Notes under the pieces: model-generated
Seen by the model: the letters and a program-made list of their open reading frames with translations, nothing else
Told to the model about the DNA's origin: nothing
The model's database searches: none
Made by a program: the position numbers and the translations under genes
DNA from: Zunongwangia endophytica
GTDB lineage: Bacteria; Bacteroidota; Bacteroidia; Flavobacteriales; Flavobacteriaceae
Direction of reading: 5' to 3'
Assembly: GCF_030409505.1 (NCBI RefSeq)
Contig: NZ_JAUFPZ010000002.1
Span: 1,557,501-1,621,500, forward strand
Length of the DNA: 64,000 nt
In this document: positions 28,070 through 38,774 of the stretch, one piece after another
How the letters are laid out: each line of letters opens with the position of its first letter
Numbering within the stretch: the first letter of the stretch is position 1

Positions 28070-29287
28070 CTATCTATCTTTTATCCAATCTATAATCTCA
28101 TTCCCTACTTCCAAATTCAATTTTCCATCATTTATAATATTTAGCTTACCAATTCCACATGAATGTTCTATATTTTTGTAACTCGAGAAATTAGGGGCAT
28201 TAGATTGATCGGGAGTTGGATAGAGCAATATTGATTCACTTGAATCCCAGTACTCATTATAAACAAACATTTGCCTAAGATCTTGCGTTGATGGCTTAGA
28301 AGATCCTATATTTTTCCATTTAGTATCGATAATGGTTATCTTCTCATTTTTTCTAACTACAATATCTGGTCGAATAGTTACATTCTGCCAAAATCTTTTA
28401 GAACGTTGGCCATAAACTTCAATATGATCTTCAGACTTTCGTGCTGAATATTTGATTCTATTCAATATAAATTCTTCCCAAAGAGAATTCATATCAAAGA
28501 GCAGCGCGATCATACTTTCCTGCCCATGTTTGATATTTGGCGCATATTGCAGAATAATAAATCGTGCTATTTCTAGGGCTGTTTTATAAGCTGATGTTTT
28601 TCTATTCAATTTTAGGCGAGAGAATGTTCGATGATCGATAGAAACTTGTTTCACTTCTGGAAAATCAAGCTGAACAGATTTACACCTAGAGTAAATAGAA
28701 CTGCCTTTTGAAAAATTCTCTATTATCGCCAAAGCATAACCTAATATTTGATGAATTAAGTGATCTTTATTGTAAACCTGATGCGTGGTATAAAATCGCT
28801 CTTTATGAATTAAGTTTTTCCTTAGATGGCCTGCAAATTCTAATTTCCCTTTTAATGCTTTTACATTTCCAGTTTCTCGATTATACTGTTTAATTAAACC
28901 AAGATGGATTAGTTTTTCTACTTCATCCAGAAACCAATCGAAATAAATATCTAAAAGATGTAAATTTTGTTTGGAGACATTCGCATTACCCACTTTTTGA
29001 ACGTTCAGCTTTTTAGTTACCTTAAGCATACTAATCAATACATCATGCCATAACTTTTTATCTTTCTCTTGGCTATCAATTTTAGGTAAGATTTCGATAG
29101 TTAGATCATCAACCTGAAAAACACCTACATAATTCTTAAACTTTACACCATTATATCGTAAATCAAAATAACAATCATTATGTAGTGCATTTAATTTTGA
29201 CAAAGCAGCTAAATGTTTCTTCTTAAAGATGCTCCCACATTTTAATAGCTGATATTCAAAAACTTGTATATAATTTTTGGAAGACAT
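28070..29287 (-). CDS. mcrC: McrC-family restriction endonuclease subunit
   Basis: A 405-residue protein. In McrBC, McrC is the endonuclease subunit and stimulates the GTPase of McrB, cutting DNA with modified cytosine. The N-terminal half has the McrC barrel region (ILPKIDSQEKDKKLWHDVL) and the C-terminal half the PD-(D/E)XK core, RPDIVVRKNEKITIIDTKWKN with D and D-x-K at the nuclease positions. It starts right at the mcrB stop (no gap), the usual arrangement. Confidence 0.88.
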   Translation of the reverse strand: MSSKNYIQVFEYQLLKCGSIFKKKHLAALSKLNALHNDCYFDLRYNGVKFKNYVGVFQVDDLTIEILPKIDSQEKDKKLWHDVLISMLKVTKKLNVQKVGNANVSKQNLHLLDIYFDWFLDEVEKLIHLGLIKQYNRETGNVKALKGKLEFAGHLRKNLIHKERFYTTHQVYNKDHLIHQILGYALAIIENFSKGSSIYSRCKSVQLDFPEVKQVSIDHRTFSRLKLNRKTSAYKTALEIARFIILQYAPNIKHGQESMIALLFDMNSLWEEFILNRIKYSARKSEDHIEVYGQRSKRFWQNVTIRPDIVVRKNEKITIIDTKWKNIGSSKPSTQDLRQMFVYNEYWDSSESILLYPTPDQSNAPNFSSYKNIEHSCGIGKLNIINDGKLNLEVGNEIIDWIKDR

Positions 29288-31564
29288 CTACTTATTAAGA
29301 AGCGTTTTTATAGCTTCTTCAATATTTTCAATAGTTTTAAGTTCGTAAGTAACAAATTCATCGGGTACGTCCACCTCATCAAATTTTGCAAATGTGACTT
29401 TATTTTCTTTTTTCTGAACGAAACCTTCTCCTAAAATCAAACCTATTTTTCCATAATCATGGTAAAAATATTCCTGAAGTAATGGAATAATTTTATTCTC
29501 AAAAACGTACTTCAAATCTTCTGAACTTCGAACTTTTAAAAAATAAGAGTGCCCGATTGTATGATCTCTATCCAATAAAACTTCAATACGATCATTAATA
29601 GTTTTTAAGACTTCAGAAAGATTAAAATCACCAAATTGGTGTTCTGAAAGTAACTCTGGTTTCGGCAGTACCTCTTCAAAAGCAAAACGTCTTCTTAATG
29701 CAGTATCTAAAGCTTCCACACTCCGATCTGCGGTGTTCATTGTACCAATAATGTAAACATTCCCAGGAATAGAAAAAGGCTTTTTAGAATAAGGTAATTT
29801 TACAATAACTTTTTCATCACCGTTGCTTCTTTTATCAGCCTCTAATAAAGTGATTAGTTCTCCAAAAATACTAGAAACATTTCCACGGTTTATTTCATCT
29901 ATAATAATTACATAGTTCTTCTTTTCGTTTTCAACTTGTGAGATTTTAACGCTATAGTTATCCGTAAGATATTTACCGATTGCAATCGTATATGGCTTCC
30001 AATCTCGAATATTTCCATTTAAAATGTAATCCTTAAGCATTTCTTTAGTAATCCCCATCTCAGTCGCACTTTCAGTTTTAGGTATTGCAACTGAAGTTTC
30101 TTTAGAATTTATTCTAACTTGAAATGGCTTCTTATGAACCGGCGTTTCGAGCACTATGGTACCCTGTTCGATAACATCGTTTGCATAATTAGAATAAATT
30201 TCTTCAAAATTGAAAACATTCTTTTTTTCTGAAGCCTGATCACATATATTCTTGAAAATTCCTGATAATACTTCATACCCAATCTCCCCCTCAGTTGTTG
30301 GTGGTATTGGTTTAATCCCTTCTATAAAATCTTCGTAACTATAGGATTGATGAAAGGTTGTAAAAACAATCTGACCATTTTCAAATAACCGATCATATTC
30401 ATTAACCAAAGATTTTCTCTTATCAATACTATTTGAACCAGTTACTTGAAAACTAGGATTAGCAATCTGAATAGCAAGTTCCTTTGTTTTATAAGTTTTT
30501 CCTGTACCAGGAGGGCCGTACAAAATCGTATTTAAGTTTATTACAGACTTTTGTTCTGTTGAAATTTGTTCAGTATTAGAAAAATCATCTATACTCATAA
30601 TTTTCTTTCGATAGTCTAAATTAAAAACTGCTTTTTCAAAATATTTATTATTACTATTATAACCAGACTTTAAGGAACCTTCATATTCCTTCCTTGTCGA
30701 TTCTAAAATATCACTTTCATTATAAAGCACATTTTTAAAATCTTTTAGCTTATTGAAAAATGGTTGGGGTGGATTCCCTTTATAATTTTTACTATTTTCT
30801 GAAATTCTATTTTCTGAAATTGCTGCATATTTATAGTCATTGTCGCTATATAAATTCCAACAATAACGTTGTCCTACGATAAAATTTAACCGCTTATTTG
30901 CAATACTGTAGTTGATCTTGAAGTCGTTAGTTTTCAGATCCAAATGATTTACTATCTTATCCAGAAATGAAAAAAAATTTAGTTTTTCTTCCTCTTTAAA
31001 TTGATTTAGAACTTTTAGAAGATTTAATTCAGCCTCATCCATTTTATCCTTTAACTTTAAAGAAATATATTGATCCCTTGTAGGTATAAAGTCTTCGTAT
31101 ATTCTCTTTAATTGCAATTTTAGCGAATCTCTTGTTTCAGCATAATCACCAGCTTTAAAACTGTATTTGACTTTGTTTATGGGGATTATTTTCTTATTCT
31201 GAAATTTAGAAGAATCTACTTCCCCACCAACAGACCAGTCAGTTAATTTATAACTTGAAAAATTAGTCACAAAGTCTTGAGCTAACTTAGAGAATCTCTG
31301 TTTTTCAACAAAGTTTCCTTCTGGATGAATTTCAAAACAGATAAGCTTGCTATAGCGAAAGAGCTCAAAATGAAGTTCTAAAAGTTGTATTTCTGAGTAC
31401 TCTGGAGTAATGCTTATTAATCTGTATTTATCTGAATTCTTGTCAATCCATTTGTGGTTTATTAAGGGGTGTCCTTCTTTTTTAAGATCATTTTTTATAT
31501 CATTAAATAACCTAGAAATGAGCTCATCATTACCAGTAAATCTATCTTCAGAATTGTTTGCCAT
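29288..31564 (-). CDS. mcrB: McrB-like AAA+ GTPase
   Basis: A 758-residue protein with a long N-terminal recognition region (about 1-335) unlike the classic E. coli DUF3578 domain, and a McrB AAA+ domain: Walker A GPPGTGKT at 350-357, Walker B IIIDEINRGNVSSIFGEL around 565, and NTADRSVEALDTALRRRF with sensor/arginine residues around 620. Such N-termini bind modified bases; the specificity here cannot be told. First gene of the mcrBC pair, 81 bases after hsdR. Confidence 0.88.
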   Translation of the reverse strand: MANNSEDRFTGNDELISRLFNDIKNDLKKEGHPLINHKWIDKNSDKYRLISITPEYSEIQLLELHFELFRYSKLICFEIHPEGNFVEKQRFSKLAQDFVTNFSSYKLTDWSVGGEVDSSKFQNKKIIPINKVKYSFKAGDYAETRDSLKLQLKRIYEDFIPTRDQYISLKLKDKMDEAELNLLKVLNQFKEEEKLNFFSFLDKIVNHLDLKTNDFKINYSIANKRLNFIVGQRYCWNLYSDNDYKYAAISENRISENSKNYKGNPPQPFFNKLKDFKNVLYNESDILESTRKEYEGSLKSGYNSNNKYFEKAVFNLDYRKKIMSIDDFSNTEQISTEQKSVINLNTILYGPPGTGKTYKTKELAIQIANPSFQVTGSNSIDKRKSLVNEYDRLFENGQIVFTTFHQSYSYEDFIEGIKPIPPTTEGEIGYEVLSGIFKNICDQASEKKNVFNFEEIYSNYANDVIEQGTIVLETPVHKKPFQVRINSKETSVAIPKTESATEMGITKEMLKDYILNGNIRDWKPYTIAIGKYLTDNYSVKISQVENEKKNYVIIIDEINRGNVSSIFGELITLLEADKRSNGDEKVIVKLPYSKKPFSIPGNVYIIGTMNTADRSVEALDTALRRRFAFEEVLPKPELLSEHQFGDFNLSEVLKTINDRIEVLLDRDHTIGHSYFLKVRSSEDLKYVFENKIIPLLQEYFYHDYGKIGLILGEGFVQKKENKVTFAKFDEVDVPDEFVTYELKTIENIEEAIKTLLNK

Positions 31565-31645
31565 AATTTTAGTTTTAATTTAAAACTATTGCGAAAAATA
31601 GCCTTTCATAGCTATACGTTAGTAATAAGATTAATATTTATTTTT

Positions 31646-34630
31646 CTATTGCCTCATCCCCCTTACCTTCCGGTCATAGATCTCATTAAAAAGCATAGCC
31701 TTGAAAAGTGCATTGGATTTATCGTCGGTCATTTTATTATAGAATTCCAGTTTTTTATCAATAAACTTTAAAAGCTCGTCATCTATTTCGCCGTCAAATT
31801 TATCTTTGATGTTGGCTTTGGAGTTTCCGGAATTAAAGAAAGACATCAGCTCATCATTCGAGTAAATATTATCCTTGACCTTTTTAAAATCTACCTTATC
31901 TTCCTGGGTTAAATCTAGACCGTATGTATCGTTTAGCGTTTTAATAATCTTTGATAATAAATCAAGATCTTCATCATTGGCACCACCTCCACCATCGACA
32001 GAAACACCCTGCATCTCACCATCTCCAGATTCCAGTTCGAGTTTTGTGGTATAGGAGTGTTGCACTTTATAACTATCCAGTTCTACATCGTTCACTACAT
32101 CTAAAGGTAAATTTTGTCGTACATAGGGCAGAACTTTCAATAGTGCGGTTAAAAACACGTATTTCTTCTCTAATTCCACATCTGTAAAAGTCATAATTTG
32201 ACTTAAAAATCTGTAAAGTCGTACAAACGATCTAGCCACTGATTTAAATTCTGACTGCTCACCATCATTAAACTGATCCTCAAACCTTCTGGAGACTTCC
32301 TGAAGGATTGGCTGTAGTTTTTCAAAATTGTCCTCTTCTGAAAAGAATATTTCTGCAAACTTTTCTACTTCCTGATCATAAATCAGGTCATAGTTCTCAA
32401 TTTCATTGAGCTTATAATATAACTCATTTGCATCCGTAAGATTTTCAATTCTTATAAAATTTTTTCCATAATATTTCTGAAAGTCTTCCTGAACCTGCTC
32501 GGGATCATTTACAAAATCTAACACCATGGTTCCTTCTTTACCTCTTGTGGTTCTATTTAATCTGGACAGTGTCTGAACGGTATTAGGTCCACCAAGCTTT
32601 TTATCAACAAACATGGTATGTAGTAGAGGTTCATCAAAGCCGGTCTGATACTTATTGGCTACAATTAAGATTCGGTATTTAGGTAGTTTAAATGCTTCCT
32701 CTATAAGAAATTTACCTTCTATACCATTCATAGATGGTTCAGTATAATCTTCTCCGGTCTCTTCATCATGTACAGTTCCTGAAAATGCGACTAAAGCTTC
32801 ATAAGGCAATTTCATATCCCTCATGATATCATCAAATTTCCGTTTAAATCGAACTGCATGAAGTCTAGATTTCGTTACTAACATTGCCCTAGCTCTTCCT
32901 TCAATCTTGTCTTGAGTCTCTGCTGCAAAATGTTCCAGCATAATTTTTGCCTTAATCTCAATAGCGTGATCCTGAAGATCTACATAATTATTTAAAACCC
33001 TTACGGTTTTCTTTTTATCGTATTCTTTATCATCTATATCACCTTTCTTTAACAATTTATAATAACGCTTAAAGCTCATATAGTTCTCTAATACATCACG
33101 AATAAAACCCTCTTTGATGGCCTGTTCCATACTATAAGTATCAAAAGCTTTCTTTTCTCCATCTATTTCAGTTCCAAAAAGCTGAACGGTTTTATCTTTT
33201 GGTGTAGCAGTAAAAGCAAATTGCGAGATATTAGGTTGCTGACCTTTTCTCTGAATTTCAGAAGTAATAATATCATCAATATCCTTACTATCATTTTCCT
33301 CTTCCGCTGCTTCCTCGAGGCTTAATGCTTTTCGCATGTGCCTAGCTACTTCTCCAGATTGTGAACTATGAGCCTCGTCAATTAAAATTGCATAATTTCG
33401 ATCTTTATAATTCTGGACTAAATCTGATATGATCCGAAACTTTTGTATGGTAGTTATAATTATTTTTTTTCGATCTTCTATAGCATTTTTGAGATCTTGT
33501 GAAGATGACTTATCTCCCAAATAGGCAATCATACCAGTAGTTTTATCCAACTGCCTGATATTCTTCTGTAATTGAGTATTTAAAACCTTTCTATCAGTCA
33601 CCACAAAAACCGAATCATACATAGACCTTTTATCCGATGGATTCTGATAAAAATTTGCGAGTTTATACGCCAACCAGGTGATCGTGTTAGACTTTCCTGA
33701 ACCTGCTGAATGCTGAACAAGGTAATTTTTACCAGTTCCGTCTGTTCGAAGTTGATTAATTAAAGATTGAACAGCCCTTCTCTGGTGCCAGCGTGGAAAT
33801 ATTAACTTTTTAGATTCTATTTCCTTTAAACCTCCCGATTTAGGGTCATATACTTTTTCCTTATCAATTTGAAGATTAATATAATTCTGAAGCAAATCCA
33901 GTAAAGAATCTTTTCGCAACACATCTTCCCATAAATAGGAAGTAGCGAAGCCATCTGAATTACTATTGTGTAAACTCTTATTGAAGGGAAGAAAAAATGT
34001 ACTTTTACCTTTTAAGTGAGTGGACATGAAAATCTTCTCGGTTCCCGCGGCAAAATGTACAAGACAGCGTCTAAATTCCAAAAATGTCTCTCCTTTTGGA
34101 TCACGATCCTGCATATACTGCTTGATCGCATTATGATGGTTCTGACCGGTAAGTGCATTTTTAAGTTCCACAGTAATTACCGGAATCCCATTAACGAAAA
34201 AGACAAGATCTATGGAATTATTTTTTTTTTCTGAATACTGGAGCTGGCGAACCACCGCCATTCTATTTTTCTTATACCATTCTTCATGCTCCGGGGTTTT
34301 ATTAGTAGAGGGTTTAAAATAAACCATATCTAATTTTACTCCGCTCACTTTTACCGGTTCCCGTAATACTTTTAAAGTTTTTTGTTGAGCTAAATACCTA
34401 GAAACAGTTTCGGCAATTACTTCATCTACTCGGTTTCCGTATTGTTCCCCGAGCTTTTTATATTTTTTGGGCTGGGTATCCTTTACAAACTGAACCACTT
34501 CTTCAGGAATTAGCAGAAGTTTTTTATCATAGCTACTTCTGTCCAACTGATGATATTCTTGTACTGTTTGAGTAAGGTAGTCTACAATATGTTCTTCAAA
34601 ATGATTTTCTTTAGTACCCTTTGCTCCCAT
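31646..34630 (-). CDS. hsdR: Type I restriction endonuclease subunit R
   Basis: A 994-residue motor-nuclease subunit. The N-terminal PD-(D/E)XK nuclease has D141 and E155-x-K157 (SIDLVFF, ITVELKN). The SF2 translocase follows with Walker A HSAGSGKS at 307-314, DEAH near 419, the motif III FTATP near residue 480 and motif VI LSRLNRTTRGK near 700. The C-terminal helical region binds HsdM. It ends an hsdM-hsdS-hsdR operon with a 3-base gap to hsdS. All catalytic residues are present, so it should be active. Confidence 0.94.
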   Translation of the reverse strand: MGAKGTKENHFEEHIVDYLTQTVQEYHQLDRSSYDKKLLLIPEEVVQFVKDTQPKKYKKLGEQYGNRVDEVIAETVSRYLAQQKTLKVLREPVKVSGVKLDMVYFKPSTNKTPEHEEWYKKNRMAVVRQLQYSEKKNNSIDLVFFVNGIPVITVELKNALTGQNHHNAIKQYMQDRDPKGETFLEFRRCLVHFAAGTEKIFMSTHLKGKSTFFLPFNKSLHNSNSDGFATSYLWEDVLRKDSLLDLLQNYINLQIDKEKVYDPKSGGLKEIESKKLIFPRWHQRRAVQSLINQLRTDGTGKNYLVQHSAGSGKSNTITWLAYKLANFYQNPSDKRSMYDSVFVVTDRKVLNTQLQKNIRQLDKTTGMIAYLGDKSSSQDLKNAIEDRKKIIITTIQKFRIISDLVQNYKDRNYAILIDEAHSSQSGEVARHMRKALSLEEAAEEENDSKDIDDIITSEIQRKGQQPNISQFAFTATPKDKTVQLFGTEIDGEKKAFDTYSMEQAIKEGFIRDVLENYMSFKRYYKLLKKGDIDDKEYDKKKTVRVLNNYVDLQDHAIEIKAKIMLEHFAAETQDKIEGRARAMLVTKSRLHAVRFKRKFDDIMRDMKLPYEALVAFSGTVHDEETGEDYTEPSMNGIEGKFLIEEAFKLPKYRILIVANKYQTGFDEPLLHTMFVDKKLGGPNTVQTLSRLNRTTRGKEGTMVLDFVNDPEQVQEDFQKYYGKNFIRIENLTDANELYYKLNEIENYDLIYDQEVEKFAEIFFSEEDNFEKLQPILQEVSRRFEDQFNDGEQSEFKSVARSFVRLYRFLSQIMTFTDVELEKKYVFLTALLKVLPYVRQNLPLDVVNDVELDSYKVQHSYTTKLELESGDGEMQGVSVDGGGGANDEDLDLLSKIIKTLNDTYGLDLTQEDKVDFKKVKDNIYSNDELMSFFNSGNSKANIKDKFDGEIDDELLKFIDKKLEFYNKMTDDKSNALFKAMLFNEIYDRKVRGMRQ

Positions 34631-34633
34631 AAA

Positions 34634-35938
34634 TTATACGCTTTCTTTTAGTATTGGTTCCCACTCCCGAACGTCTATCTTTCCTGTCACAGCTTCGGAA
34701 ATAATAGATTGGCAAAAGTGCCTTAATTTATCAATTTGGTTTTGTTTCTTTGTGATAATCGTATCGATCAGCTTGGTTTGGTGATCCAAGTGTTCTGCGA
34801 TTTTGGTTTGCTCTTCAAATGAAGGTAATGGAAATCTAGCATTATAAATATCTCCACTCGATAAATGCTTTACCGTAGTGTAATAGGTGAGATCATTAAT
34901 AATTTGGAGATTGAAAGGCAAAGTGTAATAAAGAAACCGTCTGGAAACATTTTCATTTTCGATTATTCGGCAACATCTTTGATTCAATAAAACATCACCA
35001 TTTTCCCACCATCTAATATTATAGTCTCCATCCATTCCAATAAGTAAGTCATCTTTTCTTACAATATAGTCATCCTCGTATTCTCCTTTATAATAAGTAC
35101 TAGTATATCCTTTGGTTATATCTCGAATCCTTAGAATGGGAAAGCCTTCATTTTTATCAAACAAACTTGATTTAAATGCGAAGCCATTTTGAACATAAGC
35201 CTCAAATTTATATTGAGAAACAGTCCAATCTGTTGGAATTTCTCCAATCCATTCCACACCACTGTTTTTCATTGGTGCATCTGGATTTAAACCTTTGGTC
35301 ACCGCTTCATTGATGATCGCCTGCCGCTGCTCTTTTAATTTTTCAATAAGCTGTTGCTTCTTTTCAATAATGTCATCAATCAGCCCGGTTTGATGATCCA
35401 GGTATGCGGCGATTTTGATTTGTTCTAATATACTTGGCACGACTATATTGTAACTCTTCAATAAAGAAGATGAAATTTCCATAAAAGTTGAACCAGAACC
35501 CAAACTTTGTAAATCTACTTTAGCTGCCAATAAATAATAATATAAATATCTTGAATCTATTTTATTTTCTAATGGCACAAGACCTTTACAGCCCTGATTA
35601 GTGGCTGCATTGATTTCAAGTATTCCCAAGTGACCTATTGGTGCTCTTGATGAAATGATTACTGAATTCTTCGGCAGTAATGAGGCGCTACAATTAGCTA
35701 ATCCTTCTTCAGTAATGGTTCTTCTTGTATCCTTGATTAACTTCCCATTTAATTTACCTAAATCATCAGTAGTTACCCAATTAATAGACCCATTCCAGTA
35801 TGCATCATTTGAACTTTTAGGTGTTGACCCACCAAAAATTTCAGTGTAATAATTCAACCTGCCAACTGTCCAATGCTCTGGAACCTCCTTATACCATCCA
35901 TTTTCAATTTTTTTATATGAGTTATAACTTCTAATCAT
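34634..35938 (-). CDS. hsdS: Type I restriction specificity subunit S
   Basis: A 434-residue subunit with two target recognition domains, starting at WYKEVPEHWTV (about 13) and VEWIGEIPTDWTV (about 228), each followed by a conserved coiled-coil segment (LDHQTGLIDDIIEKK near 180 and LDHQTKLIDTIITKK near 390). Two domains mean a bipartite DNA target whose sequence cannot be predicted here. Overlap of 4 bases with hsdM (ATGA). Confidence 0.93.
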   Translation of the reverse strand: MIRSYNSYKKIENGWYKEVPEHWTVGRLNYYTEIFGGSTPKSSNDAYWNGSINWVTTDDLGKLNGKLIKDTRRTITEEGLANCSASLLPKNSVIISSRAPIGHLGILEINAATNQGCKGLVPLENKIDSRYLYYYLLAAKVDLQSLGSGSTFMEISSSLLKSYNIVVPSILEQIKIAAYLDHQTGLIDDIIEKKQQLIEKLKEQRQAIINEAVTKGLNPDAPMKNSGVEWIGEIPTDWTVSQYKFEAYVQNGFAFKSSLFDKNEGFPILRIRDITKGYTSTYYKGEYEDDYIVRKDDLLIGMDGDYNIRWWENGDVLLNQRCCRIIENENVSRRFLYYTLPFNLQIINDLTYYTTVKHLSSGDIYNARFPLPSFEEQTKIAEHLDHQTKLIDTIITKKQNQIDKLRHFCQSIISEAVTGKIDVREWEPILKESV

Positions 35939-37713
35939 ACTAGCAAATCATTTAAAAGTCCGGCAATATCCTTTTCCAGGTCCACGATCTCGGCCTTGAT
36001 CTCGGCAGCTGGTCTTAAGCCCTTATACTCATAGAAATACTTGGTAAAATTTATGTCATAACCAATACGGGTTTTATCGTAATCTATCCAGGCATCGGGT
36101 ACGTGAGGTTTAATTTCGGTTTCAAAGTATTGCTCTACATCGGCATTTAAAGGTACATTTTCCTTATCCCGCTTTTTGGAGTCAGCTTTAGTATTCCCTT
36201 TAGAATCTTTCTGGATCTCTCCCTTCTTATTCTTTTTAGGTTGCTCTACCGTAAGCTGGTAATAGCCAAAATCCTCGTTTTTAAAAATTTTTGAATACTC
36301 ATTCTCTTCAAAGTTTTCATACAGCTCCACCAAAGAGTTAACATGCTCCTGGGTTAGTTCATTACGTTTATTACCCAAACTTTTACGGTTAGAGCGGCAG
36401 AATAGCGTTCTGGTTTCTTCCTTTCCGTTTAATTCGACCGTCTCGGTAGCATTTCCGTTAATCAGCTGTACCGTTCCTCTGCGATGCGCCTGCTTTTTAT
36501 TGGTCAGGAACCACAAATAGGTATTGATACCCGTGTTATAGAACATATCTTTTGGCAGCGACACAATACATTCCAGAAGATCCTGTTCGATGATCCAGCG
36601 ACGGATATCGCTTTCTCCGCTTCCGGCATCCCCGGTAAACAAAGGAGATCCGTTGGTTACTACACCTACTCTACTGCCCTCGCGCTCCATTTTGGATATC
36701 ATATGCTGCAGGAACAACAACTGCCCGTCTGAAGTTCGAGGAGTTCCTGCATAAAATCTGCCAGAGGGATTTAAAGCTTCGTTCTTGATAAGCACGGCAT
36801 CTTTCTTCCAGGTCACACCGTATGGAGGGTTTGCCATGATATAATGGAAATTCTTCCCCTGGAATAGATCATTAGTAAAGGTATTTCCATGCTTAATATT
36901 ATTCGAATCCTCCCCAGTAATCAACGCCTCAGATTTTGCAATTGCAAAAGACTGTTCGTTCAGCTCTTGCCCGTGGGTAACAATGGTAGGTTTGCTCGGG
37001 CTATCTTTACAGATCCTATCAATAATATACTTTTTCGCAAGATTCACCATCCCACCAGTTCCACAGGCAGGATCATAAATAGTGCGAATGATCCCAGACT
37101 TACATAGGTCGTCTTTTTCTGTAGAGAAAATAAAGGCATTCATTAACTCGATTACATCACGAGGGGTAAAATGTTCGCCGGCAGTTTCGTTGGACTGCTC
37201 ATTCGAGATACGAATCAATTCCTCGAAGACATAACCCATTCCGTGATTATCAATCGCATCGGTATGCAGATCGATTTTACAAATCGCATCGATCATTTCA
37301 AAAAGCAGTCGGTTTTTAACCAGCCTAGCCACCACCTTATCAAACTGAAAGCTTTCCAGGATATCTCTTACCTCAGGATTAAAACCCTGCAGGTAGTTAT
37401 TGAAATTGATTTCAATATACTTTGGTTCATCTTTTAGACTTTGAAGCGTATGCTGTGAAGTATTAAAAAATTTGAGTCCACCAGCAGCTTTTCTTAAAAT
37501 TGGAACCAATTTTTCCTCCGATACCTTATCCTGAAATTTCTTATAGGCTTCCCTTACTTTATCATTAACGGGGTCCAAAATACAATCCAGTCTACGAATC
37601 ACTACAAAAGGTAATACTACATCACCAATTTCATTCTTCTTAAAGGCATCCCGAAGTACATCATCGGTAATCTGCCATATAAAGCCAACTTCTACTTTAG
37701 TATTATCGCTCAT
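35935..37713 (-). CDS. hsdM: Type I restriction N6-adenine methyltransferase subunit M
   Basis: From the ATG at 37713 the protein has 592 residues; upstream ATGs (to 37749) add only a Met-Thr-Lys-rich extension that the family lacks. The SAM-binding motif I DPACGTGG is at 214-221 and the catalytic motif IV NPPY at 295-298, both intact, with GEHFTPRDVIELM before them. It methylates adenine in the site set by HsdS and protects the host genome. A C-terminal helical region (KADSKKRDKENVP to end) contacts HsdS. Confidence 0.94.
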   Translation of the reverse strand: MSDNTKVEVGFIWQITDDVLRDAFKKNEIGDVVLPFVVIRRLDCILDPVNDKVREAYKKFQDKVSEEKLVPILRKAAGGLKFFNTSQHTLQSLKDEPKYIEINFNNYLQGFNPEVRDILESFQFDKVVARLVKNRLLFEMIDAICKIDLHTDAIDNHGMGYVFEELIRISNEQSNETAGEHFTPRDVIELMNAFIFSTEKDDLCKSGIIRTIYDPACGTGGMVNLAKKYIIDRICKDSPSKPTIVTHGQELNEQSFAIAKSEALITGEDSNNIKHGNTFTNDLFQGKNFHYIMANPPYGVTWKKDAVLIKNEALNPSGRFYAGTPRTSDGQLLFLQHMISKMEREGSRVGVVTNGSPLFTGDAGSGESDIRRWIIEQDLLECIVSLPKDMFYNTGINTYLWFLTNKKQAHRRGTVQLINGNATETVELNGKEETRTLFCRSNRKSLGNKRNELTQEHVNSLVELYENFEENEYSKIFKNEDFGYYQLTVEQPKKNKKGEIQKDSKGNTKADSKKRDKENVPLNADVEQYFETEIKPHVPDAWIDYDKTRIGYDINFTKYFYEYKGLRPAAEIKAEIVDLEKDIAGLLNDLLV

Positions 37714-37789
37714 TTTTATTTTTATGTCTTGTGTTCCAGTCATCATCACTACGAGTTCAAAATAGCATGAAGTAGTAAATGCGCTTAGG

Positions 37790-38773
37790 TTAATTGAAAT
37801 TTAAGAAATTAGACTTTTTATCGCCATTAATATTTGTATGGTTTCTTTTAAAAAAATCAACATTTCCTTGCAGATCATTTATGAGTTCTTTTGCTAGCTC
37901 ATGATTTTCCCTTCTTGCTAGGCTTAAATATTGGAGTTCCCTACCTTTAGTCTGGATAGACCCATCTGATTTAAAATAATTGAAAGTATCTCCTGATTTT
38001 ATTCTTTTGTAATTCATTAAAATAGTACGGTCATGCTCGCCTCTTGATGGCACTCCTCTTCGATCTGTATAAGTAACTATTGTTAAATTAGGATTAGTAC
38101 CAGTAATATTTTTCACAGTAGTTTTTAAGACCGGAGCAATAATATTATAATCTATACATTTTTCCTTATTTGTATAAATTACTATATCAATTTTAGCTTT
38201 TGTACATTTAACAAGACTTTTCAGAAAAGGCAATAAATTGTTGTGGCAATCAGCTTGACTACACAATACATAGGGATCTACTATAAGTATATCCGTAAGC
38301 GGCAATGAAAAAGGCTCTAAATCTGACCATTTTTGAAATGAATTTGAACCTATTTTCCAAGTTTTATCAAATAAATAATCCCTTTGGTTAAAAAAAAGAT
38401 TTTGTAATGTATTAATTTCTTCTCCTACTCCGCCAATCATAATATTTCCATTGACTTTAAATATAGGAACATCTTTATCATCTAAAAGATAAACTGAGGA
38501 TAACTGATCAATATTAAAAGTATTGGTAGATTCAGGTTTCAAAGGTTTTTCAGGAAATCCAGTATCAAAATATATCATTGATTTACTTACTCCTTGAGTA
38601 AAATTCTTTTGAAACCATTTCATTAATTTTGGATCTGCTTGCAAATCTTCCTTGGGAAAATTAAATTTCACATCCAGTTGTTTTTTTAATAGTTTCTCAC
38701 AATCAATATATAATTCATCTTCTCTAGAATCTATAAAAGATAAAGTATTTTCTTTGTCAATATAAAGATCCAT
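37790..38773 (-). CDS. Unknown protein with PLD/MIT_C-like C-terminus, partner of AAA ATPase
   Basis: A 327-residue protein. The ATG at 38773 starts one base after the ATPase stop; the in-frame TTG at 38788 would overlap and is less likely. I do not recognise the N-terminal half. The C-terminal half, from about residue 155 (DILIVDPYVLC) to 265 (SRGEHDRTILMNY), has alternating strands and a His-Asp-Arg that recall the PLD-like MIT C-terminal fold seen in some proteins of anti-phage or stress loci. If so, one half of a phospholipase D-type HxK site is absent. It is probably the effector or adaptor of the upstream ATPase. No membrane segment is visible. Confidence 0.5.
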   Translation of the reverse strand: MDLYIDKENTLSFIDSREDELYIDCEKLLKKQLDVKFNFPKEDLQADPKLMKWFQKNFTQGVSKSMIYFDTGFPEKPLKPESTNTFNIDQLSSVYLLDDKDVPIFKVNGNIMIGGVGEEINTLQNLFFNQRDYLFDKTWKIGSNSFQKWSDLEPFSLPLTDILIVDPYVLCSQADCHNNLLPFLKSLVKCTKAKIDIVIYTNKEKCIDYNIIAPVLKTTVKNITGTNPNLTIVTYTDRRGVPSRGEHDRTILMNYKRIKSGDTFNYFKSDGSIQTKGRELQYLSLARRENHELAKELINDLQGNVDFFKRNHTNINGDKKSNFLNFN

Positions 38774-38774
38774 A